DNA of 64,000 nt, taken from Deferribacteraceae bacterium V6Fe1 (GTDB lineage: Bacteria; Chrysiogenota; Deferribacteres; Deferribacterales; Deferrivibrionaceae). The translations under genes were made by a program, and so were the position numbers. Shown here piece by piece: positions 8,067 through 17,227 of the stretch. The stretch spans positions 186,001 through 250,000 of the forward strand of contig CP063375.1 in NCBI GenBank assembly GCA_022813675.1. Direction: 5' to 3'. The stretch's first letter is position 1, and the number at the start of each line of letters is the position of its first letter. Under the pieces are notes generated by a model. The model searched no databases, was not told the origin of the DNA, and saw only the letters and a list, made by a program, of their open reading frames with translations.

Positions 8067-8997
8067 CTTTAAACCCCATCAAATTAAAAATCATGATTAG
8101 TAATGTGCAAAAAATTGCACCGTTTAAATAAAGAAAGATTGCATCTATTATTTTTTGCTCCGATAAAGACTCGTATCCTCCTACAATTAGAGGCTTTTTA
8201 ACAAGTTTTCCAAAGTAATAAGTATCTCCACCAAGAGTAACATTTAGTGCACCTGCAAAAATAGATATTCCGTAACCGGAGTTTGGGCTTGATAGGGCGT
8301 TTTTATACTTAAAATATGAATTTAAAGCATTAAAACCGTTTTTATACAAAAGATGGATAACCGGTAATAAAACGAAAATTTGCAGTCTTGCCGGGATAAA
8401 GTTTAACATATCGTCACATTTAGCTGAAAACTTACCAAACTCTATGTATTTTTTATTTTTATATCCCACCATTGCATCCAGTGTGTTTACAACACGATAA
8501 AAAACCATACCGTAAATTCCAAAAATTAATCCGTAAAAAATCGGAGCGAAAAAAGCGTCATTAAAGTTTTCAGCAATCGACTCTATTGTAGATTTTATAA
8601 TATCCCCTTCACCCATGGATTCTATATCTCTACTAACAATCAACTTTACTTTTTCCTTTGCTAAGTTAATATCTTTTGTTAGTAAACGGTAAACTCCTAA
8701 AGCATGATCAATCATCCCTCTGATAGATATGGAAAAATATACGATTAATACTTTAAGTATAAAAACAAGATATTTATTCGTATCAAGTATTTTTATAAAT
8801 ATAATAACAAATGCTAAAACAGTAATAGTTGAAAATATAAATAGATAAAATCCACCTAATAATTTGTTTTCAAGATTATAAAGCTTTTTTTCATAGAAAG
8901 TGATTAGTTTGCCTATATATGCTACTGGATGAAATCGATTTGGCAATTCACCAAAAACAATATCGATTAGTACGGCCAAAATTATTACATCATACAT
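8047..8997 (-). CDS. cbiB: Adenosylcobinamide-phosphate synthase CbiB
   Basis: 316 residues, a polytopic inner-membrane protein with at least four hydrophobic segments. Family motifs are LIDIVFGELPNRFHPVAYIG at the N terminus, SRDIESMGEGDIIKSTIESI and FNDAFFAP near the middle, and SPNSGYGISIFAGALNV. It attaches aminopropanol phosphate (or aminopropanol) to adenosylcobyric acid. Its partner, the threonine-phosphate decarboxylase, is two genes upstream. Confidence 0.94.
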   Translation of the reverse strand: MYDVIILAVLIDIVFGELPNRFHPVAYIGKLITFYEKKLYNLENKLLGGFYLFIFSTITVLAFVIIFIKILDTNKYLVFILKVLIVYFSISIRGMIDHALGVYRLLTKDINLAKEKVKLIVSRDIESMGEGDIIKSTIESIAENFNDAFFAPIFYGLIFGIYGMVFYRVVNTLDAMVGYKNKKYIEFGKFSAKCDDMLNFIPARLQIFVLLPVIHLLYKNGFNALNSYFKYKNALSSPNSGYGISIFAGALNVTLGGDTYYFGKLVKKPLIVGGYESLSEQKIIDAIFLYLNGAIFCTLLIMIFNLMGFKDVPFYF

Positions 8998-10436
8998 ATA
9001 TTTTCCCAGATATTTTCTTCAATTATATCTGCAAGTTTATTTAGATTTTCTTCCTTAATTTCGTGATATGTTTTATCTATTTTAATCTTTTTATTCATTA
9101 GTTTGAAAAGAAAGTTTAAGAACTCAGAGTTTTCAAAGATACCGTGCAGATAAGTGCCAATTAATTTTTTGTCCTCGTTAAAAACCAAACACCCTTTTTT
9201 CTTTAATAAATCAATGATATTATTATCTGTAATTGTGGAATACCCGTGATGAATCTCATAACCTGATATCTTATTTTTCAAATAGTTGTGTAAAGGGGGG
9301 TATTCACCTCTTTTTAAGATTTTCTCTTTTTTCATAAAAGTAATCATATCTATAAAACCGAAACCTTCGATTTCACCTTTGTGCTCTATACCTTCTTTAT
9401 CAACAATCTTTTTCCCAAGCATCTGAAAACCGCCACAGATTCCCACAATCCACTTTTTCCCTAAGAGCCCTTTCAATCTTTCATAAAAACCTTTATTTAA
9501 CAAATAATTCATATCAGCTATTGTATTTTTTGACCCGGGTATGATGATAAGATCATAATGTATCAACTCTTTAGGATTAGTAACATATTCCACATTTATT
9601 TTATTAATTTGTTCAAGTGGGTGAAAATCGGTAAAATTTGATATATAAGGCAATTTTACAATACCGATATTCAAAGAAATCTCTTCAGATCTTTGTACCC
9701 TGTTTATTGACAGACTTTGAGAATCTTCCTCTTCCAGACTGTTTTCAAAATATGGGACAACACCTATAATCGGTATTTTACAAAACTTTTTAAAATCATT
9801 TATACCGGGCTTCAATAACGATAAATCACCTCTAAATTTGTTTATAATAAAACCTTTTATAAACTCTTTGTACTCAGGCTGTATCAAATCATAAGTCCCT
9901 TTAAATGATGCGAAGACACCGCCTCTATCAATATCTCCAACGATATAAACGTTTGAATTTGAGATTTCTGCCATTTTCATATTAACCAAATCAAATTTTT
10001 GCAGGTTAATCTCAGCAGGTGATCCTGCACCTTCCAAGACTATAATATCAAACTCCTTCGAAAGTGAAAAAAATGCTTCTTTTACCACATTTAGATTTTC
10101 ATCATATAGTTTGTAGTAATCTTTATATGAAACAGTTTTGTATGGTCTTCCAAGTCTGATAACATGGGATTTACCTTTTTCAGTGGGCTTTATTAAAATG
10201 GGATTCATTCTCACATCAGGTAAAATTTTGCATGCTTCAGCTTGCAAAATTTGTGCTCTTCCCATCTCCAGTCCATCATATGTAACACCGGAGTTAAGTG
10301 CCATATTTTGAGCCTTAAATGGTGCTACTTTATAACCTTTATTTGCAAGCATTCTACAAATACCTGCGACAATAACACTTTTGCCAACTCCGGAACCGGT
10401 CCCCTGTATCATTATATTTTTATTTATCACACTCAA
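8985..10436 (-). CDS. cbiP: Cobyric acid synthase (glutamine-hydrolysing)
   Basis: About 480 residues. The N-terminal ATP-binding domain has GTGSGVGKS, and a class I glutamine amidotransferase domain carries the catalytic Cys in VGICGGFQMLG and His in GTYLHGIFEN. It amidates four side chains of adenosylcobyrinic acid a,c-diamide. No strong start is present: a TTG (10436), a GTG (10430) and an ATG (10412) are in frame; GTG or TTG keeps the usual N-terminal extension. It overlaps the decarboxylase gene upstream. Confidence 0.93.
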   Translation of the reverse strand: MSVINKNIMIQGTGSGVGKSVIVAGICRMLANKGYKVAPFKAQNMALNSGVTYDGLEMGRAQILQAEACKILPDVRMNPILIKPTEKGKSHVIRLGRPYKTVSYKDYYKLYDENLNVVKEAFFSLSKEFDIIVLEGAGSPAEINLQKFDLVNMKMAEISNSNVYIVGDIDRGGVFASFKGTYDLIQPEYKEFIKGFIINKFRGDLSLLKPGINDFKKFCKIPIIGVVPYFENSLEEEDSQSLSINRVQRSEEISLNIGIVKLPYISNFTDFHPLEQINKINVEYVTNPKELIHYDLIIIPGSKNTIADMNYLLNKGFYERLKGLLGKKWIVGICGGFQMLGKKIVDKEGIEHKGEIEGFGFIDMITFMKKEKILKRGEYPPLHNYLKNKISGYEIHHGYSTITDNNIIDLLKKKGCLVFNEDKKLIGTYLHGIFENSEFLNFLFKLMNKKIKIDKTYHEIKEENLNKLADIIEENIWENICMM

Positions 10437-11481
10437 TTATCCCCCTAAAAATATTAATAAACCTTTTCATAGCTTCTAATTCCTTTATTGAAATTCTGAC
10501 AAATGAATTATCAAGCCCTCTTATATTGTGACAGTTTCGTATTAATATTTTGTGCGATAAAAAACGGTTAAATAATTCGTCACTATTTAATTTATCCAAC
10601 TTTATCAAAATAAAATTCGTAACAGATGGATAAGTATGTACTTTATTGCATGAAGCTAACTTATCAAGAACATACCCCTTTATTTTGTGTATCTTTAAGG
10701 CAATCTCATCTGTATCCATCTCAATGAGATACCTTCCGACTGCTTCACTTAGACTGCTTACCCCCCATTCAAGACAATGTTTTTCAATCTCAGAAATTAA
10801 ATGTTTATTTTGAGAATAAGCATATCCAAGTCTTAGGCCGGCCAAACCGTATATCTTTGAAAATGACCTTAAAACAACAATGTTCTCTTTTTCCGAAAAG
10901 AGTAAAGTGGCTTTGTTACTATCCGACATAAAAGGGAGATAGGATTCATCTATTATGAATATACAATTTTTAAAATGTTCAGCGGATTTTATAATTTCAT
11001 CTTTGGGGATATAATAGCCGGTAGGATTATTTGGGTTGCATATAAATGCCAAATCATAATTTGTAAAATCTATTTCATTTAATTTGATCTCAAAATTCTT
11101 CGATTTATCAGGAAAATAAAAAGATAAGCCAAGATTATACAAATTACAATATTTCTCATAATCTATATAGGTCGGCCCAATTATCAATGCTTTTTTGGCT
11201 CTATTTATTAGACATATATTTTTTATGATTTCGCTTGTACCAACACCAACTACAAAATTTTCACAACTTTTATTAAATTTATCAGCCAAAGTTTCTTTTA
11301 AAAAAGTGGAATGTGGTGATGGGAGCAACCTCAATGTATCTAACTTATCTTTAATTAAACTAAAAACCTTTTGTCCGACAAAAGGGGAGATGTTACTGCT
11401 CAAATCCAATACTTCATCGGTATGGCATCCTAAGATTTTTGCATAAAAATGAATGTTTCCGCCATGGGTAAAATTATCCAA
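10420..11481 (-). CDS. cobD: L-threonine-O-3-phosphate decarboxylase (PLP enzyme, CobD/CobC type)
   Basis: 353 residues, fold-type I aminotransferase family. FICNPNNPTGYYIP, the PLP-contacting IIDESYLPF and the Schiff-base lysine in LRSFSKIYGLAGLRLGYA are present. The N terminus (HGGNIHFYAK) is typical of the cobalamin decarboxylase rather than of HisC, and its place between cobS and cbiP supports this. It makes aminopropanol phosphate for CbiB. It overlaps cobS by 8 bases. Confidence 0.9.
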   Translation of the reverse strand: MDNFTHGGNIHFYAKILGCHTDEVLDLSSNISPFVGQKVFSLIKDKLDTLRLLPSPHSTFLKETLADKFNKSCENFVVGVGTSEIIKNICLINRAKKALIIGPTYIDYEKYCNLYNLGLSFYFPDKSKNFEIKLNEIDFTNYDLAFICNPNNPTGYYIPKDEIIKSAEHFKNCIFIIDESYLPFMSDSNKATLLFSEKENIVVLRSFSKIYGLAGLRLGYAYSQNKHLISEIEKHCLEWGVSSLSEAVGRYLIEMDTDEIALKIHKIKGYVLDKLASCNKVHTYPSVTNFILIKLDKLNSDELFNRFLSHKILIRNCHNIRGLDNSFVRISIKELEAMKRFINIFRGIIECDK

Positions 11482-12172
11482 TTATCGCTCCCGTCAACAG
11501 TAATAAAGTTTCAATCACTTCACAGGTTGCCCCTATTATATCTCCTGTAATCCCACCTACTTTGTTTAGATGCAATCTTTTTAACATTAAAAATGTTATG
11601 AGGAACATTAGATTAAATGAAATAAAAAATTTTAATCCTACAAAAGTAGATAAAACTACAGTAAAATAAAATAAAATTTTGTTATCTTTACCAGAACTAT
11701 CAAAAAATGCTTTAGCTGTCCCATTATTTCTTAGATATGGCAACCCTTCTATCAGTAAAATCATGCTCCCCCTTGAATAAGCAAAAGGTAAAATGATTGC
11801 AAAAGGGTTATTTAATATTTTGAAAGAATAAAATTTTGACATGATTATGAGTATTAATGCTAAAGCGCCCATAACTCCGATTCTGCTATCTTTCATAATT
11901 GTAAGCATTTCATCTTTGTTTTTATGGGAAAAGTAGGCATCAGCCGTATCGGCTAGTCCGTCAAGATGTAGCCCCCCTGTAATTACCACAGAAAAAATTA
12001 GCATCATCAGGGGGGCCAATTTAAGGCTTATCAAACCTACAAGATAGACCGACAACCCTATTAATAGCCCAACAACTGGGAAAAATAGTAGCGAGCCATT
12101 TGCATCAAAATTTTTTTGCTTGATTCTAATAATTGTTAAAAATGTCAAAGCATTAATAAATTTCTCAAACAT
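11474..12172 (-). CDS. cobS: Adenosylcobinamide-GDP ribazoletransferase (cobalamin synthase)
   Basis: 232 residues, a hydrophobic membrane protein with about six transmembrane segments. The hallmark GGLHLDGLADTADAYF motif near 65 carries the acidic residues that bind magnesium. KDSRIGVMGALALI and GGITGDIIGATCEV are further family signatures. It joins alpha-ribazole (phosphate) to cobinamide-GDP in the last assembly step. It follows cobT after 10 bases. Confidence 0.94.
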   Translation of the reverse strand: MFEKFINALTFLTIIRIKQKNFDANGSLLFFPVVGLLIGLSVYLVGLISLKLAPLMMLIFSVVITGGLHLDGLADTADAYFSHKNKDEMLTIMKDSRIGVMGALALILIIMSKFYSFKILNNPFAIILPFAYSRGSMILLIEGLPYLRNNGTAKAFFDSSGKDNKILFYFTVVLSTFVGLKFFISFNLMFLITFLMLKRLHLNKVGGITGDIIGATCEVIETLLLLTGAIIG

Positions 12173-12182
12173 TCTTTACCTT

Positions 12183-13256
12183 TTATAATTCACTTTCACT
12201 GACACCTGCTTCCTCAAAAGTAGCAACTTCCGTTATAATTTTAACCGCTGCATCTAATATATGCATAGCCAAAACAGCACCTGTTCCTTCGCCAAGTCTC
12301 ATATTAAGCTGTAATAGTGGCTTTAAACCTAAATATTCCAGCATAAACTTATGCCCAGGTTCTTCTGACATATGACCTGCAAACATATATTCCTTTACAG
12401 TCGGACAAAGTTTGTAGGCTATTAGAGCGCCTGCTGTAGATATCAGTCCATCAACAATTACCGGGACTTTATAATAAGCTCCTGCGAGTATAACGCCGGC
12501 TATTGCTCCGATTTCAATTCCACCTACTTTAGCCAAAATATCAATTGCATCATCAGAGTTTGGTTTGTGTAAATTTATCCCTTTTTCAATAACTTCAATT
12601 TTCTTTTTCAACAGATTATTTGGTATACCTGCACCTTTGCCAGTCATCTCCATTACACTTTTTCCTGTAATAACAGAGCCAATAGCTGATGATGGAGTAG
12701 TATTGCCAATCCCCATATCACCTGTTGCTATCATATCTAACTTTTGATTTTTTATCTCATTAGAAGCGATTTCAAAACCGGCTAAAATAGATTTTTCAGC
12801 TTCATCTCTTGTCATAGCCAGATCTTTTGTAAAATTGTTTGTCCCATATTTCACTTTTTTTACTATAAATTTATTTTTCCCCTGCAACCCTTTTTCGCTG
12901 ATATTGCACTTTGTCCCAACATCAGCCACAATAGTAGAACATTTATTTTGTCTTGCTAAAACGGTTATAGTGGCCAGATCATTTACAAAAGCTTTTATCA
13001 TCTCACATGTTACTTGTTGAGGAAACGCACTAATCCCCTCTTCTACAACCCCATGATCACCCGCCATTACAAACACTGCTCTTTTTTCTACAGTAGGTTT
13101 TAATGTCCCCCTTATGGCACAGATCTGTTCGGAAACATCATTTAACATCCCCATGGCTCTATAAGGCATGATCAAATTGGAAGTCCTCTCCTTTGCTTTT
13201 TCATAGATTTCATGATTAGTTGGCGTAATTTTTTGTGTAATTCTTTCCAAATTCAT
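12183..13256 (-). CDS. cobT: Nicotinate-nucleotide:dimethylbenzimidazole phosphoribosyltransferase
   Basis: 357 residues, normal length. The family signatures VFVMAGDHGVVEEGISAFP, GDMGIGNTT and RLGEGTGAVLAM (catalytic Glu) are all present. It activates the lower-ligand base to alpha-ribazole phosphate. No gene for making dimethylbenzimidazole was found in the window, so the natural base may come from elsewhere or from uptake. It is 17 bases downstream of cobU. Confidence 0.95.
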   Translation of the reverse strand: MNLERITQKITPTNHEIYEKAKERTSNLIMPYRAMGMLNDVSEQICAIRGTLKPTVEKRAVFVMAGDHGVVEEGISAFPQQVTCEMIKAFVNDLATITVLARQNKCSTIVADVGTKCNISEKGLQGKNKFIVKKVKYGTNNFTKDLAMTRDEAEKSILAGFEIASNEIKNQKLDMIATGDMGIGNTTPSSAIGSVITGKSVMEMTGKGAGIPNNLLKKKIEVIEKGINLHKPNSDDAIDILAKVGGIEIGAIAGVILAGAYYKVPVIVDGLISTAGALIAYKLCPTVKEYMFAGHMSEEPGHKFMLEYLGLKPLLQLNMRLGEGTGAVLAMHILDAAVKIITEVATFEEAGVSESEL

Positions 13257-13273
13257 AAATTCAACCCCCTTAT

Positions 13274-13771
13274 TTATTTTATTTTAACAGGAATACCTGA
13301 AACCAACAGATAACATACATCGGCTACAGCAGCTATTTTTTGATTGAGTTTACCAAGAATATCCACATACTCCCTTGTTAATTTATCTGAAGGGATAATC
13401 CCAAAACCCACTTCGTTTGTTATGACAATAATATCAAAAGGTAGATTTGTAATTGTGGTTAAAAATTGTTCTATATATTCATTTATATTTTTATTGTAAT
13501 GGAAAAGATTCCCAAGCCACGTGGTGATGCAATCTATTATTATCACTTCACAATCAGAGCAGCTGACCAATTTATTGCAAATATTTATTGGCTCCTCTAT
13601 TGTAAAAAAGAGATTACCTCTATCTTCTCTGTGTTTGTTAATCCTTTTTAGCATCTCATCGTCAAAAGGTTCGGCTGTAGCCAGATAAGCCCTTTTTTTA
13701 TATTCCAACCCTAATTTAATGGCAAAATCTGTTTTGCCACTCTTAATTCCACCCGTGATAAGCGTAACCAT
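13274..13771 (-). CDS. cobU: Adenosylcobinamide kinase / cobinamide-phosphate guanylyltransferase
   Basis: 165 residues. The P-loop GGIKSGKT is at 7-14, ATAEPFDDEM follows, and the guanylylated histidine is H47 in RINKHREDRG. ITNEVGFGIIP is the other family signature. It phosphorylates adenosylcobinamide and forms the GDP derivative used by CobS. Its start overlaps the end of the cbiR-like gene by 29 bases. Confidence 0.94.
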   Translation of the reverse strand: MVTLITGGIKSGKTDFAIKLGLEYKKRAYLATAEPFDDEMLKRINKHREDRGNLFFTIEEPINICNKLVSCSDCEVIIIDCITTWLGNLFHYNKNINEYIEQFLTTITNLPFDIIVITNEVGFGIIPSDKLTREYVDILGKLNQKIAAVADVCYLLVSGIPVKIK

Positions 13772-14450
13772 ATCTTTTAAAAACCTCCGACAAATAATTA
13801 AGACTATTTATTAACGGTGTCAGACCAAAAAGCTCTAAAGATATCCCCACATTAAAATCAATTGCAAAATCAAAAAGAAACTTTAATAAATTTACATCTA
13901 AATAGGTTATTTCTTTATGGTCTCTACCATCATGAACACCGTGCAAATGGATATATTTTATCTTTTCTTTATACTTTTTAATAATATTGATAGGATTCTC
14001 ATTGCTAAGTAAAGCATGCCCCACATCAAGGCAGTAGTTTATTTTTGTGTACTTTAAGTCATAAAATATATTTGATGATGTTGTATTTTCCACTAAAACA
14101 GATGGATATAAATGGCAAAGTCTTTCAATTGCATCATAATCGTTGCCTATAGAGTGAAGAAAATAGTATGAAATCTTTGGTGAATCTAATTTGCTGATGA
14201 AAGATTCCATAAATTTAAAATCTTCAATTCTACTCAAATCTCTATCATATGGTAAATGAACCACATACTTCATATCCATTTTATTTAGCAACATTAACTC
14301 ATTATCATCTAACTGGTCATACTTTCTTCTGCTTTCAAAATAGAGCAACTCTATTTCATCGAAAAGATGTTTAAGCTTTAAGACATTCATAATCCGTGTA
14401 TCCCGATATATGAATGATGTTGTAGAAAGCTTTGGTATATTTTTTACCAT
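13743..14450 (-). CDS. cbiR: CbiR-like TIM-barrel protein, probable cobamide-remodelling phosphodiesterase
   Basis: 235 residues of the AP-endonuclease-2 / xylose-isomerase-like TIM-barrel superfamily. Probable metal ligands fall at the strand ends: H65 (HLPYD), E121 (LVENT), D142 and H145 (LDVGH), H168/H170 (YIHLHG), H178 and E206 (LELFG). From established knowledge, CbiR of this superfamily (described in Akkermansia) hydrolyses cobamides to cobinamide phosphate so that the lower ligand can be exchanged. The fit is motif pattern plus position in the middle of the cob operon between cbiJ and cobU; no alignment was run. A generic sugar-phosphate isomerase or endonuclease IV-like enzyme is the alternative. 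Confidence 0.7.
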   Translation of the reverse strand: MVKNIPKLSTTSFIYRDTRIMNVLKLKHLFDEIELLYFESRRKYDQLDDNELMLLNKMDMKYVVHLPYDRDLSRIEDFKFMESFISKLDSPKISYYFLHSIGNDYDAIERLCHLYPSVLVENTTSSNIFYDLKYTKINYCLDVGHALLSNENPINIIKKYKEKIKYIHLHGVHDGRDHKEITYLDVNLLKFLFDFAIDFNVGISLELFGLTPLINSLNYLSEVFKRYGYAYHGWN

Positions 14451-14463
14451 AAAACACCTTTAA

Positions 14464-15171
14464 TCATTTATTACCCCAATCCTTTATCGCCAAACAATGG
14501 ATATTAGTCTCTTTACAAGCTTCCACCTTTTCCACAAAACCGCCAGCTTCTCCACTTACCTTTGTTACCAATAGGTCAATTTCAAATTCTTTAATAAGTG
14601 CTTTATTAAAATCTTTAGAAAAAGGGCCTTGTATTGCGATTATCTGATTATAATCAAAGCCTGATGCCAATACATCTTTTATGGATTGTTCAAAAGGTAA
14701 AATTCTCACATAGGCATTTTCTTTTACAAATGAAAAATGCTTTATCATCTTGCTACCTATTGTGAATAAAATTTTACTAAAATTATTTTCTTCTAAATAT
14801 GAGATTGCTTCCCTTAAGGAATTTACACATATCAATCTGTTATAATGCACATCAACTTCATTGTTTCTAATAAAAGACTCATATGGGATGTTTAAAGAAC
14901 GTGCCACCTTTTGTGCCAGGTCAGTAATCTCTTTTGCAAAAGGGTGAGTCGTATCTACAATCTTTTTAATTTTATACTGACATATAAACTCTTCTAACCT
15001 CTTTTCATCAAATCGAATTAAAACAACCTTATCTTGACCAAATTTTCTGTAAAATTGCTTATACCCATACTCTGTGGCTACGGATATTACAAAATCATCT
15101 AAATAGTGTTTGTTTATAAAGCGCTCAGTATCGGAAGTCCCGCCCAATATTAAAACTTTTTCAGACATCAA
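14464..15171 (-). CDS. cbiJ: Cobalt-precorrin-6A reductase
   Basis: 235 residues. LILGGTSDTERFI at the N terminus, VDTTHPFAKEIT near 90 and IAIQGPFSKDFNKALI near 175 are typical of CbiJ/CobK, followed by LLVTKVSGEAGGFVEKVEA. It reduces the macrocycle with NAD(P)H before the C5 and C15 methylations. It overlaps cbiC by 11 bases and precedes the cbiR-like gene by 13. Confidence 0.93.
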   Translation of the reverse strand: MMSEKVLILGGTSDTERFINKHYLDDFVISVATEYGYKQFYRKFGQDKVVLIRFDEKRLEEFICQYKIKKIVDTTHPFAKEITDLAQKVARSLNIPYESFIRNNEVDVHYNRLICVNSLREAISYLEENNFSKILFTIGSKMIKHFSFVKENAYVRILPFEQSIKDVLASGFDYNQIIAIQGPFSKDFNKALIKEFEIDLLVTKVSGEAGGFVEKVEACKETNIHCLAIKDWGNK

Positions 15172-15778
15172 AGCATACCTTTATCATAGCGTTAAAAGCT
15201 GCAGCAGCAATACCGCTACCACCTTTTGTCCCACGATTTGTTACAAAAGGGATTTCAGATTTTGCCAACAAATCTTTTGATTCGGCAGCCTTAACAAATC
15301 CTACCGGAAATCCAACAACAAAAATATTCTGCAGTGGTTTTTGTTTTTGTATTTCTACTATTTTGAGTAGTGCAGTTGGAGCATTACCTACAACAAAAAT
15401 AATATTCTCAAATTTATCAAAGGCATACTCTATAGAAATCTCAGCCCGAGTTTTATTAAGCTCATTTGCTTTTCTCACAACTTCGTTATCAGAAATAAAG
15501 CAATAAGTATTTAGCCCACTGATTCTTAAATACTTTTCCGTAATTCCGGCCTTTACCATATTTACATCACAAATCACAGGGGGATTTTTTCCTAAAATAT
15601 TTTTAAAATCTGTTAACCACTTTTTTGAAAAATGTATCAACTTTGCAAACTCAAAGTCTCCACAAGCATGAATAACCCTTTTTACGACGACTTTCTCTTC
15701 TTCACTAAATTTCGATAAATCAACATTTCTATCAATAATATCAAAACTTTCTTTTTCTATTCTTACACCTTTATTCAT
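15161..15778 (-). CDS. cbiC: Cobalt-precorrin-8 methylmutase
   Basis: 205 residues from the ATG at 15778, which overlaps the cbiL stop by 8 bases; a longer open frame upstream lies inside cbiL and is not needed. The catalytic histidine is in VVKRVIHACGDFEFAK, and CDVNMVKAGI and NAPTALLKIVE followed by VGFPVGFVKAAESK are family signatures. It moves the C11 methyl to C12 and yields cobyrinic acid. Its substrate depends on CbiT, which is not in the window. Confidence 0.94.
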   Translation of the reverse strand: MNKGVRIEKESFDIIDRNVDLSKFSEEEKVVVKRVIHACGDFEFAKLIHFSKKWLTDFKNILGKNPPVICDVNMVKAGITEKYLRISGLNTYCFISDNEVVRKANELNKTRAEISIEYAFDKFENIIFVVGNAPTALLKIVEIQKQKPLQNIFVVGFPVGFVKAAESKDLLAKSEIPFVTNRGTKGGSGIAAAAFNAMIKVCFDV

Positions 15779-16469
15779 TTTTTGCCTCACTATATAAAAT
15801 TGCTGTGGATAGATAACCTGCATTTTCGGGGATTTCGTCCGACAAAAGATCAAAAACCCTTTCTTCAGGCAGTGATGCCCTTTCTATTAAAAACCCTTTT
15901 TTAATTTTCTTACAATTTTTGACAAACTCTTTCAGACAATTTAACTTTTTATGAACCTTCATAATAACTATAGTGGAGAAATTTTCCAAAAGAGAATCAA
16001 GCTTGTTTATGCTATTTGGCATTTCCACTACACAAAACGATTCTTCTTTCACTACTATATTTTCATCTATTCTATTTGCCGCAGCAATAAAAGATGGAAT
16101 TCCAGGAACCTTTTCTACTTTGATTCCAATGGGTTGTAACTTTTTTTCGAGATAATTAAATGTGCTGTAAATAGAAAGGTCACCGATTGTAACATAAGAA
16201 ACTTTTTTATTTTCTTTTAAGAATTGTTCAATAGTTATTGCTAACTCAGAGTATTTTTCGTCAAGCAAATCTTTATTGTTGTTCATAGGGAAATAGTACA
16301 TATAAATTTTTGATAACGGGACATATCCGCTTATGATATCTTTTGCAAGACTTCTACCGTTTTTATCCGATTGAGGAGTAACAATTATATCTGAGTTTTT
16401 TAAAACATTTAGAGCTTTTAAAGTAATCAGCTCTGGGTCTCCTGGGCCAATACCTAAAGCATAAATCAT
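15771..16469 (-). CDS. cbiL: Cobalt-factor II C20-methyltransferase
   Basis: 232 residues from the ATG at 16469, which forms an ATGA coupling with the cobA stop; ATG at 16478 is an alternative. Tetrapyrrole methylase motifs are ALGIGPGDPELITLKAL at the N terminus, YVTIGDLSIYSTF near 85 and PGIPSFIAAANRI. The GDLSIYST variant is typical of CobI/CbiL. It methylates C20 and follows CobA in both operon and pathway. Confidence 0.92.
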   Translation of the reverse strand: MIYALGIGPGDPELITLKALNVLKNSDIIVTPQSDKNGRSLAKDIISGYVPLSKIYMYYFPMNNNKDLLDEKYSELAITIEQFLKENKKVSYVTIGDLSIYSTFNYLEKKLQPIGIKVEKVPGIPSFIAAANRIDENIVVKEESFCVVEMPNSINKLDSLLENFSTIVIMKVHKKLNCLKEFVKNCKKIKKGFLIERASLPEERVFDLLSDEIPENAGYLSTAILYSEAKNE

Positions 16470-17227
16470 TTTTTGCATTTTACACATACCTCACTTTTTA
16501 ATGAGTAACTATTTGAAAACAAATTAGAAAATCTTACCACTTCTCCAATAAGCATAATTGCAGGAAATTTAATTTTTGGCTTGTTACAAAGTAAGTTATC
16601 AACATTTGATATTATAATTTGTTCGTCTTCATATTCCAACCTCTCACCTATTGCTACAGGTGTATTTTTATTAAGTCCGTTTGCTACTAATGAGTTTAGT
16701 ATTTTTAAAAAATTCTTAACTCCCATGTAGACCACAATGCTCATATTCAAATCTACAATAGCTTTCCAGTTGTAAGCTTTATCAAGTTCCGAATCTTTTT
16801 TATGACCTGTAATAAAAACCACACCGGATGAGACATCTCTTGCCGTAAGAGCTGTTTCTATTTTTGCAACAAAGTGTGAGATTGTAGTAATCCCTGGAAT
16901 AATTTCAACCAATGCATTACATTTTCTTGCTATTTCAATTTCCTCAAGGCTTCTTGAATAAATTGATGCATCACCACTTTTTAATCTAACAACTGTTTTA
17001 TTTTCTAAAAGTGCTTTTTCTATCAAACTGTTTATTTGACATTGAGAACAGCTTGGTTTGTAGGGTATTTTACCTACATATATTTTTTCGCAATCAATAC
17101 TTTCTATCAATTTGTTATCAACTAATCTATCATACAAAATAAGATCAGCTTCTTTAAGTTTATGCAAACCTTTTAAAGCTATTAAATCATCACCCAGTCC
17201 TGCCCCGATTATTATGAGTTTTCTCAT
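16466..17227 (-). CDS. cobA: Divergent uroporphyrinogen-III C-methyltransferase
   Basis: 253 residues from the ATG at 17227, which overlaps the upstream stop as ATGA. The fold is that of SUMT: start of the Rossmann-like domain, YDRLVDNKLIESI, VVRLKSGDASIYSR, PGITTISHFVAK, LTARDVSSGVVFITGHKK and VYMGVKNFLKIL. Two normally strict motifs have changed: the N-terminal GAGPGD reads GAGLGD, and GGDPFVFGRG reads SGDASIYSRS. The C terminus carries an extra CVKCKK tail. By position it should make precorrin-2, the entry to the pathway. A specialised role is possible if another SUMT is encoded elsewhere. Confidence 0.8.
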   Translation of the reverse strand: MRKLIIIGAGLGDDLIALKGLHKLKEADLILYDRLVDNKLIESIDCEKIYVGKIPYKPSCSQCQINSLIEKALLENKTVVRLKSGDASIYSRSLEEIEIARKCNALVEIIPGITTISHFVAKIETALTARDVSSGVVFITGHKKDSELDKAYNWKAIVDLNMSIVVYMGVKNFLKILNSLVANGLNKNTPVAIGERLEYEDEQIIISNVDNLLCNKPKIKFPAIMLIGEVVRFSNLFSNSYSLKSEVCVKCKK

